A program made the translations under genes and the position numbers. DNA of 64,000 bases from Atherix ibis (lineage: Eukaryota; Arthropoda; Insecta; Diptera; Athericidae): NCBI GenBank assembly GCA_958298945.1, contig OY282605.1:6595811-6659810 (forward strand). The letters run 5' to 3'. Under the pieces are notes generated by a model. The model ran no database searches. It worked only from the letters and a program-made list of their open reading frames with translations, and was not told the DNA's origin. Position 1 is the first letter of the stretch, and each line of letters opens with the position of its first letter. Shown here one piece after another: positions 11,802 to 21,589 of the stretch.

Positions 11802-12063
11802 TACAACGAGTTACTGAAACCAATTTGAACTTACAGGCTACAACTCTGGGACTCTAATTCCGGTCAAATCCAATGCCTTTTCACTTATGTTCATGATTTT
11901 ACCGTTTCTCGTTATAAAAAATGTCTTTCTCTCGTATCTAATCGTACTTATCTTCTTGATCCAGAACTATCCTCAATTTCCTTCCCTATAAACATCTGTC
12001 AACGATTTAAACGCCCCTCCTATCCCCGTTTTTTTTAAATACTAAGTTTCCAACTTATATTTA

Positions 12064-12898
12064 TTGGGTTGTCCAGAAAATAATTTCGTTGTTTCGTAAC
12101 AGAGGACTTAATTTTTTTTTTTACAACCAACTTCACACTTAAGCCGTATAATCATATGTATTTTGACAGCTGACATAGCAAGGCTTGCTTGTGAAAATTG
12201 ATTCGATTGATTCGATTGATTCTGCAAAGTAGTTTTTGGTTGATACCCTTTTAAATATGGAAAGTGAAAAACAGCATTTTCGGCATAGTTTACTTTTTTA
12301 CTATAGAAAAGATAAAAATGCTGTTCAAGCAAGAAAAAAATTATCCGATATGTATGGAGAAGATGTGTTAAGTGAGCGGAAGGCCAGTTGAAGCTGATGA
12401 AGACACAATAAAGGTATAAATTGATGCAAGGAGTTCGATCGTTTATAATCATTTGAAACGGCTAGGTTTGATCTCAAAGCTCGACATATGGGTTCCTAAT
12501 TTTCTTACGGGGAAAAAATTGTGTCGTCGTATTGACGTTTGTGATTTGCTTCTCAAACGCCAAGAAAATGATCCATTTTTGAAGCGTTTCATCTCTGGGG
12601 ACGAGAAATGGGTTGTTAAGCGCAAAAGATCCTGGAGTAGAAAAGATGAACCGGCTCAAAGCACTTCAAAAGTCAATATTCATCAAAAAAAGGTTATGAT
12701 ATTTTTTGGTGAGATTTCAAAGGAATCGTTTATTTTGAGCTTTCGCCGAGTAACATAACGATCGATTCTGAAGTGTACTGTCATCGGTTGGACAAATTAA
12801 ATGAGTCACTAAAAGAAAAAGGCCATTAAATAAACTATTGGGTTGTTCGGACAACCCAATACATACGATGAAACGAAATTACTTTCCGGACAACCCAA
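12064..12898 (+). mobile_element. mar-D (cecropia-like) mariner, internally deleted
   Basis: The left end TTGGGTTGTCC begins at 12064 after TA and the right end (CGGACAACCCAA) ends at 12898 before TA. The transposase opens at ATG 12257 (MESEKQHF... LLFYYRKDKNAVQARKKL) and is soon broken by a deletion around 12370, where the RSGRPVEAD segment is fused out of frame. From 12453 a frame gives HLKRLGLISKLDIWVP, RRIDVCDLLLKRQENDPFLK and SGDEKWVV (first catalytic Asp). The C-terminal half with the other two catalytic residues is missing; the frame stops near VYCHRLDKLNESLKEK. An extra pair of element ends lies head to head at 12840-12861. Confidence 0.88.
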
Positions 12899-12907
12899 TA
12901 CATACGA
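12840..12907. repeat. Duplicated mar-D terminus forming a palindrome
   Basis: TTGGGTTGTTCGGACAACCCAA (written here as two halves around TTCGG) is a near-perfect palindrome of two mar-D ends joined head to head. The words GGACAACCCAATACATACGA then occur twice, 38 bases apart. The arrangement suggests an end duplication during a transposition or repair event. Confidence 0.75.
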
Positions 12908-13105
12908 GGTTTATTCAAAAAAAGAAATAAGAACGGCATCACTGAAAGCAATCTAGCAACACTGCTAGTTAGTTATTCCTAAATGTACAGCACAAATTTC
13001 AACCTGGTCCGGAAACTACATAACCCTATTTAACGTCATAAGTGAATTTGTATTTTGTAATGGGTTACGAAAAATGGAACAACGATATTTGGAGTAACGA
13101 TGTGC

Positions 13106-13280
13106 CATCAAATTCTGTGTTAAGCCTGGTAAATCCGCAAGTTTAACTTGCAACGAGTCTATGAGAAATATTCCTTATCAAGAAAATAAGTTTTTTCGGT
13201 GGCAAAAAGCATTTTTGAAGGGCCGAAAAGCACTGGCATCAAATTCTGTGTTAAGCCTGGTAAATCCGCAAGTTTAACTT
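13106..13280. repeat. 44-bp exact direct repeat, 131 bp apart
   Basis: The sequence beginning CATCAAATTCTGTGTTAAGC and ending GTTTAACTT occurs at 13106-13149 and again at 13237-13280 without a mismatch, in an otherwise strongly decayed relic. The duplication must therefore be much younger than the relic. Confidence 0.95.
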
Positions 13281-13316
13281 CCTCTAAGCGAGGAAAAAGT
13301 GTGACTCGCTTAGAGG
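13281..13316. repeat. 12-bp perfect hairpin abutting the direct repeat
   Basis: CCTCTAAGCGAG (13281-13292) pairs with CTCGCTTAGAGG (13305-13316) around a 12-base loop. It starts exactly where the second copy of the 44-bp repeat ends. Confidence 0.9.
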
Positions 13317-13545
13317 CCTTTAATATCGAAAAATGATAAAAATGTGTCAGATATCACCCTACTCATTTGATCTTAGTCTGTGTGACATGGCACTGTCGAT
13401 ACCCCTTCAGTACCATGTCGATAACATCTAAAGGAATGTAACGAAGTAGCTGAAGGGGCTTCTCTAGTTGAATCCTTGCAGCACTGCTACGAAGAGTGGA
13501 AATAACGCCACCGCCTACTTATAGCAGCCCAAGAAAACCCGCCAC

Positions 13546-14918
13546 ATTAATTAATACTTTTATTCAAATCTGTTTGTTACTATTTTACTGTTGTAAATAT
13601 CTGTTACATTTAAAAACAAAAAAAAACTATTTAGACCATACATACAATATACTCTCCTAACAAATATGAATACATTCTATTGAACGAAAAGATATTGACG
13701 ACTATCATAAAATAAAAATTTCACACTATTATTTATGTGGATTTTTTTCTAAATTCTTAAAATCAGTAAAATATACTATAATACATTGTATATAAAATAG
13801 TTACGGATATTTATGGCAAACAGACAATTTTTATGCAAATTTTATGTGGCAATTGCAGTTACCCTTCGCCTTATCGAATCTGATAAAGTTTAGATCTTTG
13901 AAAAATTCTTTACACAACATTACGCAACAATAGGAACATCAATACGTAATTTTCCTTAATATACAACTAAAAACTGTGTACATATACTTTGAATTTATTT
14001 ATTTATTTATTTTTTGTATGCAAGTAAAAATGTTTACACGCAATTTCATGTAATTCTCCGCTTTGTAGAACAAGCCATGAATGCCGAATCGCAAATCTAC
14101 TAAGTATAAAATATGTGCTACATGGTAAAAAAATTTACATATGTACATACATAAATGTTGAATACTATCAAATTTGTTTGATCATCCCGAAAAAAATACA
14201 TTACTTTGAAATTTATTGATCTCAGATTGATTGGAAGTTGCTGCTCTATCTAGATGTTTATCGTTCTCTGGTAACTTCCCGAAAAGCAATTTACCGAAAT
14301 ACGATTTAAAAATCGTATTTACTAAATGTGGTCCCAGTGAACTGAATTCGATATCCCATCGATATCCTTCAATACCGAAAGATATCTATGACAAATGTGA
14401 GCATTTTCGTTGAAATCAATTTGAGTGGATAGTCCGTGTTCTTTGGTCAATACTATTAATCAGTCGAAAAAATCACGGCAATATTTTCACCTTTTGACAC
14501 CTTTCCAATCGAAAGGAAATCTAACTAATTGCAGAGAAGCGACTAACAATAAGTCAAAATAGTGATACCCAGTTTTGGACAATTAATATTCGGTTTGCTT
14601 GTGTTTTGCAAATTTTCAACTTGATTGATATTTTGTGCCGAACATACAATCTCAAAATAGTCTTTATTCTTAATTAAATTAAGTAGACTTCATAGTACAA
14701 AATTGAGAATCCATGCTTTCATTAATGAATTTTCAATTTCATAGGTTAGGAATGGTAATGCCATAGGGTAACTCTTAAAATTTGAAGGAACTTATCTTAG
14801 ATAACGGAACATTTTCAAAAAATGAAATGAAATTACTTAATAATAGGTTACAAAATTTTAATATTTAATTATAAGTTTTTGAAATCACATCTAAGGGGCT
14901 TCTTTGTACGTATACTTA
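13546..14918. other. AT-rich intron, no gene recognised
   Basis: No family resemblance in any frame. The 60-codon frame at 14231-14413 is rich in Ser, Lys and Pro and lacks splice-site support, so I treat it as chance. There is a (TTTA)n run near 13,993-14,010. Confidence 0.5.
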
Positions 14919-15778
14919 CCAGGCATATAAGCTTAAATCCGCTGTTTTTTAGTTAAAAAAACACATGTTTTTTTTTCATAGAAAGCAAAAACAAATTTAT
15001 TCAAAGTACTTTCCCTCGCTAGCTACACATTTTCCCCATCTCTCGGGCAATTTGTGGATACCACGCCAAAAAAATTCCTTCTCTTTCGAGGCAAACCACT
15101 CATCAAGCCATTTTCGGACGTCTTCGTAAGAATCGAAGTGCTGCTCAGCGAGCGCGTTTCAAGGGGCTCTTCAGTTTCGGGAATAAGAAAACGTCACAGG
15201 AAACAGATTTGGGGAATACGGTTGCTGCGACATTATTAGTGTGTTGCTTCGGGCGTTTCTGGTGGATTGCTTCGCGCAACTTGCGCATAACTTGCAGGTA
15301 ATATTCCTTATTGACCGTTCTACCCTATGGCAAGAACTCATGATGCAACTCGCCGCTGCAATCGAAGAAAACTGTAAGCAAAACCTTCACATTCGACCGA
15401 ACTTGGCGCGCTTTTTTCGGTCTTGGCTCGCGTGGGATGATTGAGCTTTGGTTTCTACGTCATAACCATAAACCCATGATTCGTCACCAGTTATAACCCT
15501 CTGGAGCAAATTTGGGTCGTCGCTGACAGCGTCCAACAGCTCCTTAGCAATGTTAATGTGATGCTGTTTTTGGTCGAAATTGAGCAAATATCGAAGACGA
15601 GCCAAAACATGTGCAAGCAAAGCAGCTGTCAAAAATTAACTGAACATTCAAAATGGCCGAACTTGTCGGCATAAGTGAGAGACATGAGTACCAACATAAC
15701 GCCACAAAAAAAATCTAAAATTGAATATACGTAACCCGCGGGAATTCAAAATTCGCGATACTTTTTTAACAGACCTCG
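14919..15778 (-). mobile_element. Chimeric mariner: mar-C end on the left, mar-A end on the right
   Basis: The left end (TA, CCAGGCATATAAGCTTAAAT) and the following 240 bases are the 3' part of a minus-strand mar-C copy; on the complement the frame reads SYEDVRKWLDEWFASKE... The sequence then changes within about 15155-15165 to mar-A (GGGGCTCTTCAGTTTCGGGAA is the mar-A FPKLK region) and continues as the 5' two thirds of mar-A to its end, AACAGACCTCG, followed by TA. In the mar-A part ITGDESWVYGYDVETKAQSS is readable and the helix-turn-helix region is deleted. Outer ends thus belong to two different families but both abut TA. Confidence 0.85.
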
Positions 15779-16043
15779 TATTTATTAAAATACGTTCAAT
15801 ATTGTGCATAACGTTTACATTTACCAAGCACTTACTTATATCATTGATACTTCATCAATGATATAAGCAGTCTTGGTAATACCGTAAGTAATCGGTTACA
15901 TTTTCGGACAAGCCATGGAAAAATAATCTATGTTTTGTAATGCAGATGGTAAGGCATTCTTCCACACCAATCTGTAATTGTTTCGGTAAACACCGATCTG
16001 TAATCGCGTCCTACTGATAAAATGATATTATTCTTTAGACATA

Positions 16044-17359
16044 CCACCTTGATCAAAAAGTTACCGGAATTTATTCAGAAAATTAAAAAGTTTATTGGTC
16101 TAAATCTACACATATATTGTCCCCTTCAAAGTAATCCCCATCGACTTTAACACACTTATGCCAGCGCTTGATCCAATCCTCGAAACATTTTTTATATTCG
16201 GTTTTCGATAAGTCCATCAGTGCTTCCTGCGATTTTTCCATTACTTCCTCTCGGCTGTTGAAACGCGTTCCCAGTAATGGTTTTTTATCTCGATTGAACA
16301 GAAAGAAGTCACAGGGAGCCAAATCGGGTGAATTCGGTGGTTGTTGGATGGTATTTGTTGCATTTTTCGTCAAAAAATTACGAATAATGATGGCACTGTG
16401 CGACGGTGCGTTATCATTATGCAAAATTCACGAGTTTTCTGCCTACAATTCTGGTCTCTTTCGGCGAATTGCTTCACGCAAACGTCTCATAACGCCCAAA
16501 TAATACTCTTTGTTTACTGTCCGGCCTTCTGGAAAAAATGCATGATGCACTACACCGTTGTAATCCATGAAAACCGTGAGCATTGCCTTCTTTTATGACT
16601 GAAAACGACGTGGTTTTTTTGGTCTGGGCTCATTTGGTGAACGCCATTCACTTGCCTGATGTCTGGATTGCGTGTCGTACTCATAAACCCACGTCTCGTC
16701 TCCAGTAATGATCCTTTTGATGAATGTGGGATCGGATTCAGCCACGCAAATCATGTCTTTTGCGACGTCAACACGGTCTCTTTTTTGCATGAAATTGAGG
16801 TCTTTTGGCACCAATTTTGCTGCTACACGACGGAAACCCAAATCATTAACCAAAATGTCTTTGACGGATCAATAGACAATGTTCAAGTCTTCCGCTATCT
16901 CTCTGATGGTTAATTTGCGGTTATTGACCAACATTTCTTTTACTTTATCAATGTATTCGTCAGTTTTCGATGTCGATGGTCTGCCACTGCGTTCATCATC
17001 TTCGATTGACTCACGACCACTCGTGCCACTGGTAAACGACCGTTTTCTTTAGAGAATCGTTGCCGAAACACTTTTCCAACATTTTTTACGTTCGCGCACC
17101 ATTAAATCCGTTTTTTTACGCAAAATTTAATACAAGTTCGTTGTTGCAAATTTAAATCCATTTCTAAAATTGTAAAAAAATCTCCAACACACACAGATAT
17201 AGATGTACTCTTGGCTACGTAACTTTTGCAAATGTCAAGCTATGACGCTAAGGGAATATCAACAACAGATGTACCAACTTTACAAAAAAAAAAACAGAAC
17301 TTAAATCCCATCGTTCCGGGAACACTCCCATCGTTCCGGAACCTGTTTGATCAAGGTGG
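16044..17359 (-). mobile_element. mar-F mariner, near full length
   Basis: Matching ends CCACCTTGATCAAA at 16044 and TTTGATCAAGGTGG at 17359 are both flanked by TA, and the length (1316 bases) fits a whole mariner. The complement encodes a transposase from ATG 17161 (MDLNLQQRTCIKFCV) to a stop near 16092 (GDNICVDLDQ). The right TA is followed by GCCGGGGGCCAC, the most GC-rich flank in this neighbourhood. Confidence 0.93.
16092..17161 (-). pseudogene. mar-F transposase pseudogene
   Basis: Readable in order are MDLNLQQRTCIKFCV, a DERSGRPSTSKT hinge, a helix-turn-helix with IREIAEDLNI, VNDLGFRRVAAKLVPKDLN, IIKRIITGDETWVYEYDTQS style catalytic region with the first Asp (TGDETW), EWRSPNEPRPKK, then HNDNAPSHS (second Asp) and NSPDLAPCDFF (third Asp), then CFEDWIKRWHKC. 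The count between second and third Asp is 34, the mariner D34D signature. Disabling lesions include an extra A in the A run at about 17113-17119, a nonsense codon near NIVY, and frame changes around 16600 and 16440. All three catalytic residues survive. Confidence 0.9.
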
Positions 17360-17361
17360 TA

Positions 17362-18520
17362 TGCCGGGGGCCACTTTATAGCGCCACAACAGTGGGGCCA
17401 TTTGACAACCTGGTATATTATTTATTGATTAAATACTAAAATTAGTGATTTTTTAAACAAGAAATATCAAATGATAACAAAAAATTTCAGAACCACTGAA
17501 AATAATATTTATTACGAATTTATTTCATCAACCAATATAAATCAAATACAATAAAATGTATTTTTTTTCTAAAATTTTACAATCATTTTTACGAAAATTG
17601 TATAACTTTTCAAATGAATTATTAATAATTTTGTGTTATGTAATATGCAATTTGACAACGTATGAGCATGCATAAATCAATCAAATCAAAATGTAATAAC
17701 ATCTCGAAATTTGTTTTTTTTTGTTGTTTGTTTTTGGTTCAATGCATATTGTCCGATTGTATATGTTTTAGAGAATTTTATACCGATTCATCCTTCACCC
17801 TTCATTTCGTTAACAGAACTGCGAAAAGACTGAAAATCATTTAATAATAGTAATATTAATAATAGCAATAATATTGTGCACACTGATAATATCATGATTT
17901 CAGTTGAGTTAAGATCAAAGTGTACAAGTTGTATGCCGCAAAAAAAAATTTTACTTATTTCTACCCTCTCGAGTGTAAACCGATTTTGTGGTTCATGGTT
18001 TATTCAAGGGTTGATAGCAACAGCAACAGCAACAAAACAACAACAACAGACAATATTCTGCTCACTGTTCATCCTCACAGAGGGTTCTGCGAAATTTGAA
18101 CGTCTACCGTGGAAATATGAATTTAAAAGCATATAACTCCATGAACAGGTCCGTATTTAAAATATCATAAAATTTTTATTACTAACTGGCAGATTGTATT
18201 TTTGTATAGGTGATGAATGATTTTCCAGCGTTCTTCTGTCTCATTTAAAAATACTCACCGAATGATATTAAAAGGCACTAGTCAATAAAAGTCAAATCAT
18301 TTTAATCTTACTCTTAGCTATTTTGAAGGGTTGTAATGTAATAATATTTAATTAAATTTTCTAGATCAGATAGAAAATTAGCTATTAAAAAAAATTCTAA
18401 TTTTACTGACTAATTATTTAATCAATTATTCATAAAAATTCAGATTCAGACAATTTAGTCGGTAATCTTAGAAAGTAACAAAAAACAACTTAAAAGTAAA
18501 GTTTTTAATTCAAAATTTAA
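17362..18520. other. AT-rich intron, no gene recognised
   Basis: A (CAACAG)n-like stretch lies near 18,018-18,052, giving a short Thr/Ala/Gln-rich frame that looks like chance. Nothing else could be assigned. Confidence 0.5.
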
Positions 18521-19130
18521 AGCCTGCATTTCTAGACTTCTTTCAGGACTCGATTCCTTTGAGATAATTTTTTATGAATTTGTCGTATAATTTTGGACTG
18601 TAATTCAGGCATTATTTGATAGATGTTGGTTTTTTTATTTCATCTAAAGTTTGAGATTTGTTGGCGTAAATACGATTTTTCCAAATCTCGAACTTACGTG
18701 TCCAGCGGACTTTTCACACAATAAACCTAAAATGTGTCGTATTATTGGGCTTGTGGTGCCATTTTATTGAAATCACATATAAGAGCGATTAAAATTTTTA
18801 AGTGCATGTCAAAAAAAATGCGGCCATAGCGCTCAGAATTGACAGTAGCGGACGGTCTTTTCGGCCATGTCGCTCAGAATTGACAGTAGCGGACGGTCTT
18901 TTCGGCCATAGCGCTCAGAATTGACAGTAGCGGATGGTCTTTTTGGCAATAGCGCCCAGAATTGACATTAGCGGACGGTCTTTTCGTTGTTTTCAAAAAA
19001 ATACGAGCCAATAACCATAATGGCTTCTTTTATGTCACTAACCGATTTTCAGAGCCTCGCATACGGCAATTTTGCTTATTGATGTACCCACCAACCGAGA
19101 TTTACCGAGATATGATAAAGCTCATTTCTT
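18521..19130 (-). pseudogene. rel-I transposase relic with minisatellite
   Basis: On the complement the order is the VGGYINKQN-like region (TCGGTTGGTGGGTACATCAATAAG, 19075-19110), then the segment that has expanded into a minisatellite, then the C-terminal tail near 18530-18600. It shares long words with the other rel-I relics, for example CATACGGCAATTTTGCTTATT. Coding capacity is gone. Confidence 0.65.
18821..18984. repeat. Minisatellite, 4 x 41 bp
   Basis: Units start at 18821, 18862, 18903 and 18944 with CGGCCATAGCGCTCAGAATT or a close variant. The first three are almost identical and the fourth has several substitutions (GGCAATAGCGCCCAG). A single-copy version of the unit is found in the rel-I relic near 61,352-61,385 (TCAATTCTGGGCGCTATGGCC), so the array grew from transposon sequence. 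The unit length is not a multiple of three. Confidence 0.95.
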
Positions 19131-20236
19131 CCTTAGATTGAACGTTTATAGAGTGGTTTTAATTTAATATAAAATGGCAAACGGTACATTAAATTAATGT
19201 TAATTTAAATAATTATTGGACTGACAACTAAGTAATTGCGGATTTTAAATAAGAAGAAAAATTTAAAATTTTTAGTTAAAAATATAACTTTATTCAATTA
19301 GGTATTGTCTGTTTTTGTCGATGATCCTTTGCCATCTTTCAGGCAGTGTCATAATTCCGTGTTCGTAAAACTTATTACTTTTGCTAGCAAAAAACTGAAT
19401 TAAATGTGATTTTACACCATCAGCGATATTAAAAATTTTACCATTTAAGGAGCTCTGCATCAGGGCTATATGGTGGATATGACAACACATCGCAACCTAA
19501 CTCCAATCATTTTTGGAAAGTAACCAAACATTTGTGCGGTTTTGCATTGTCATGCTCGAAAACAACACCCTTACGATTTGCCAATTCTGGCCGCTTTTCT
19601 TGAACTGGATTGCTCAGTTTGACGAGTTGTTGAACGTACACGGTGGAATTAATGGTTTGCTTTCTTCGTAAAAGTTCAAAGTGCAGAATTCCTTTACAAT
19701 CCCACCAAAGTGAGAGCATAATCTTCTTTTGGTGCATCTCAGCTTTTGATGTCGTCTGAGATGGTTCATCTCGCATCACCCACAATCGTTTCCGATTAAC
19801 GTTGTTGTAAGCTATCCACTTTTCATCGCCAGTTATTAGTCGTTTCAGAAATGGATCACTTTCCTTAAGCTGATGAGGAATCCATAAATCGAGTTTCTTA
19901 ACATAGCCAAGCTGTTTTAATTTTTTTTCAATGCATGTATGCGATACATTGAGCTTCTCTGCAAACTCACTGGAATCGATAATGGCCTTGATATGGGTCT
20001 CATCAACTTCAACTGGGCATTTTTTAGTGGAAAAAATTTTTTTTTAAGTAAACCAATTTTGACACTGCCTTTCTTTCAAGGCTTAATTCCCATATACGGC
20101 ATATAACTTCTTGTGTACCTGCAATGCGCGTCTTGTCATTCCATTTTTAAATTTGGATGAAAACAAAACTAAATAGCTAAACGATACAATTTTTTACTAA
20201 ATTAAAGGCGGAAGTCTAAACAACAAGAAAACAATA

Positions 20237-21490
20237 CCAGGGGAATAAGCTTAAATCCGTTGTTTGGTCATAGATGGCGTGAGTGAGCGTATTAAGCTAC
20301 AATGGGCATGCCATACTTTTTTTTATGAGTTTGACATCTGTCAACATTAATCAGGGTACATTGTCAGCAATTTCGAACAACAACATACATTTTTCCTATG
20401 GTAATCATGTCTAGTTTGGTGCCAGAAAAAGAGCATATGCGGGAAGCTCTGCTTTTCTGCTTCAATTTGAAGAAATCGGTTGCCGAATCGCATCGAATGC
20501 TTATGGAGGCTTATGGTGACAGTGTTTTATGGGCAACAACGTGCCGAGATTGGTTTCGTCGGTTCAAAGACGGCAATTTTGGCTTGTGGGACAAGAAGCG
20601 TGAAAATCGGCCTTGGAAGGTTGAGGACCATCAATTGCAGGCTCTTTTAATATATACGAACACGATACCCAATCGCAAAAAATGCTCGCGGAGCAATTGG
20701 CCATTTCCAGCGTCTGCGTGCCATGGGGAAGATTGAAAAGATCGGAAACTAGGTGCCGCATGAATTGAACAATAGGAAGATGGAGCAACGCCAAAACACA
20801 TGTGAAATCTTGCTCGCCAGACAAAAAAGAAAGTCGTTCCTATATCGGATTGTGACAGGCAATGAAAAGTGGATATATTTCGAGAATCCTAAACGCAAGA
20901 AATCGTGGGTTGATCTCGGCCAACCATCAACATCTTCCCCAAGACCAAATCGCTTCGGACGGAAAACGATGCTGTGCGTTTGGTGGGATCAGCAGGGTAT
21001 CCTCTACTATGAGATGTTGAAACCTGGTGAAACTGTCAATACCCACCGCTACCACCAACAACTGATCAAATTGCACCGTGCTCTACGTGAAAAAAGGACG
21101 GATTATCAACAATGACATGACAAGCCGATTTTCCTCCACGAAAGACATGACAAACGCACCATCGCACACGTCAAAAATGGTCCGAAACTACTTGGAGACA
21201 CTTAACTGGGAGGTACTACCCTACCCCGCTTATTCACCAGACCAGGGCCCTTCCGACTACCACCTGCTTTCGTTGATGGGCCAAGCGCTCGCTGAGCAGC
21301 ACTTCGATTCTTACAAAGACGTCCGAAAATGGCTTGATGAGTGGTTTGCCTCGAAAGAGAGTTGGCGTGGTATCCAAAAATTGCCCGAGAGAAAGAAAAA
21401 ATGTGTAGCTATCGAGGGCAAGTACTTTGAATAATTTTGTTTTTGGTTTCTATTAAAAAAAAAACCGCGGATTTAATCTTATACACCTGG
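20237..21490 (+). mobile_element. mar-C (mauritiana, Mos1-like) mariner, nested in mar-E
   Basis: It begins CCAGGGGAATAAGCTTAAATCC and ends GGATTTAATCTTATACACCTGG, with the host mar-E sequence and TA on both sides. The length of 1254 bases is that of a complete element. Confidence 0.95.
20407..21434 (+). pseudogene. mar-C transposase pseudogene (Mos1-like)
   Basis: From ATG 20407 the frame gives MSSLVPEKEHMREALLFCFN, LKKSVAESHRML and CRDWFRRFKDGNF, very close to Mos1. After QLQALL (about 20646) the frame is lost; a stop replaces Trp just before VPHELNNRKMEQRQ (about 20751). The catalytic motif that should be TGDEKW reads TGNEKW (20849-20866), so the first Asp is Asn. The second Asp region is scrambled by a repeat of GACATGACAA (21112-21160). 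YSPDQGPSDYH keeps the third Asp, and the C terminus ends EGKYFE at the stop near 21432. Mauritiana-type assignment comes from protein similarity and from the ends. Confidence 0.93.
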
Positions 21491-21589
21491 TATAGGTTAG
21501 GTAGTGCTTTGAACACGTTGACATAACAAAAGAATGAGCTAATGCCATCTATTGACAAAATCCGCAATCACTTAGTTTCTAACCCAATA

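Larger units (their letters stand above)
12905..13545 (+). pseudogene. mar-G mariner relic with internal duplication
   Basis: Degenerate mariner transposase pieces: an N-terminal IKFCVKPGKSAS segment near 13240, KVFRWQKAF-like residues before it, and near the right side a CYEEW motif with AAQE matching the C-terminal CYEEWKxRxxR...AAQGNYF of the group. The middle with all catalytic residues is lost or unreadable. It starts right beside the mar-D element with CGAGGTTTATTCAAAAA, which may be a decayed end. A 44-base direct repeat and a hairpin sit inside (separate entries). Confidence 0.6.
19217..21587 (-). mobile_element. mar-E mariner interrupted by a mar-C insertion
   Basis: The left end TTGGACTGACAACTAAG at 19217 and right end CTTAGTTTCTAACCCAA at 21587 pair as inverted repeats sharing ACTAAGTxATTGCGGATTTT; TA flanks both. 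The ATTGCGG words recall cecropia-group ends. A complete mar-C copy (20237-21490) interrupts it; without that the element is about 1115 bases. On the complement, frames give KLNVSHTCIEKKLKQLGYVK, LKRLITGDEKWIAYNN (first Asp), DEPSQTTSKAEMHQKKIML, FEHDNAKPH (second Asp) and LPERWQRIIDKNRQYLIE at the C terminus (19290). Stops and frameshifts lie between them. Confidence 0.92.

Noticed and set aside
15241..15444. Plus-strand frames over the mar-A and other mariner copies (also at 2340, 8515, 16168, 57066, 60650)
   Set aside because: All are antisense shadows of transposase frames, recognisable because the real motifs read on the other strand.
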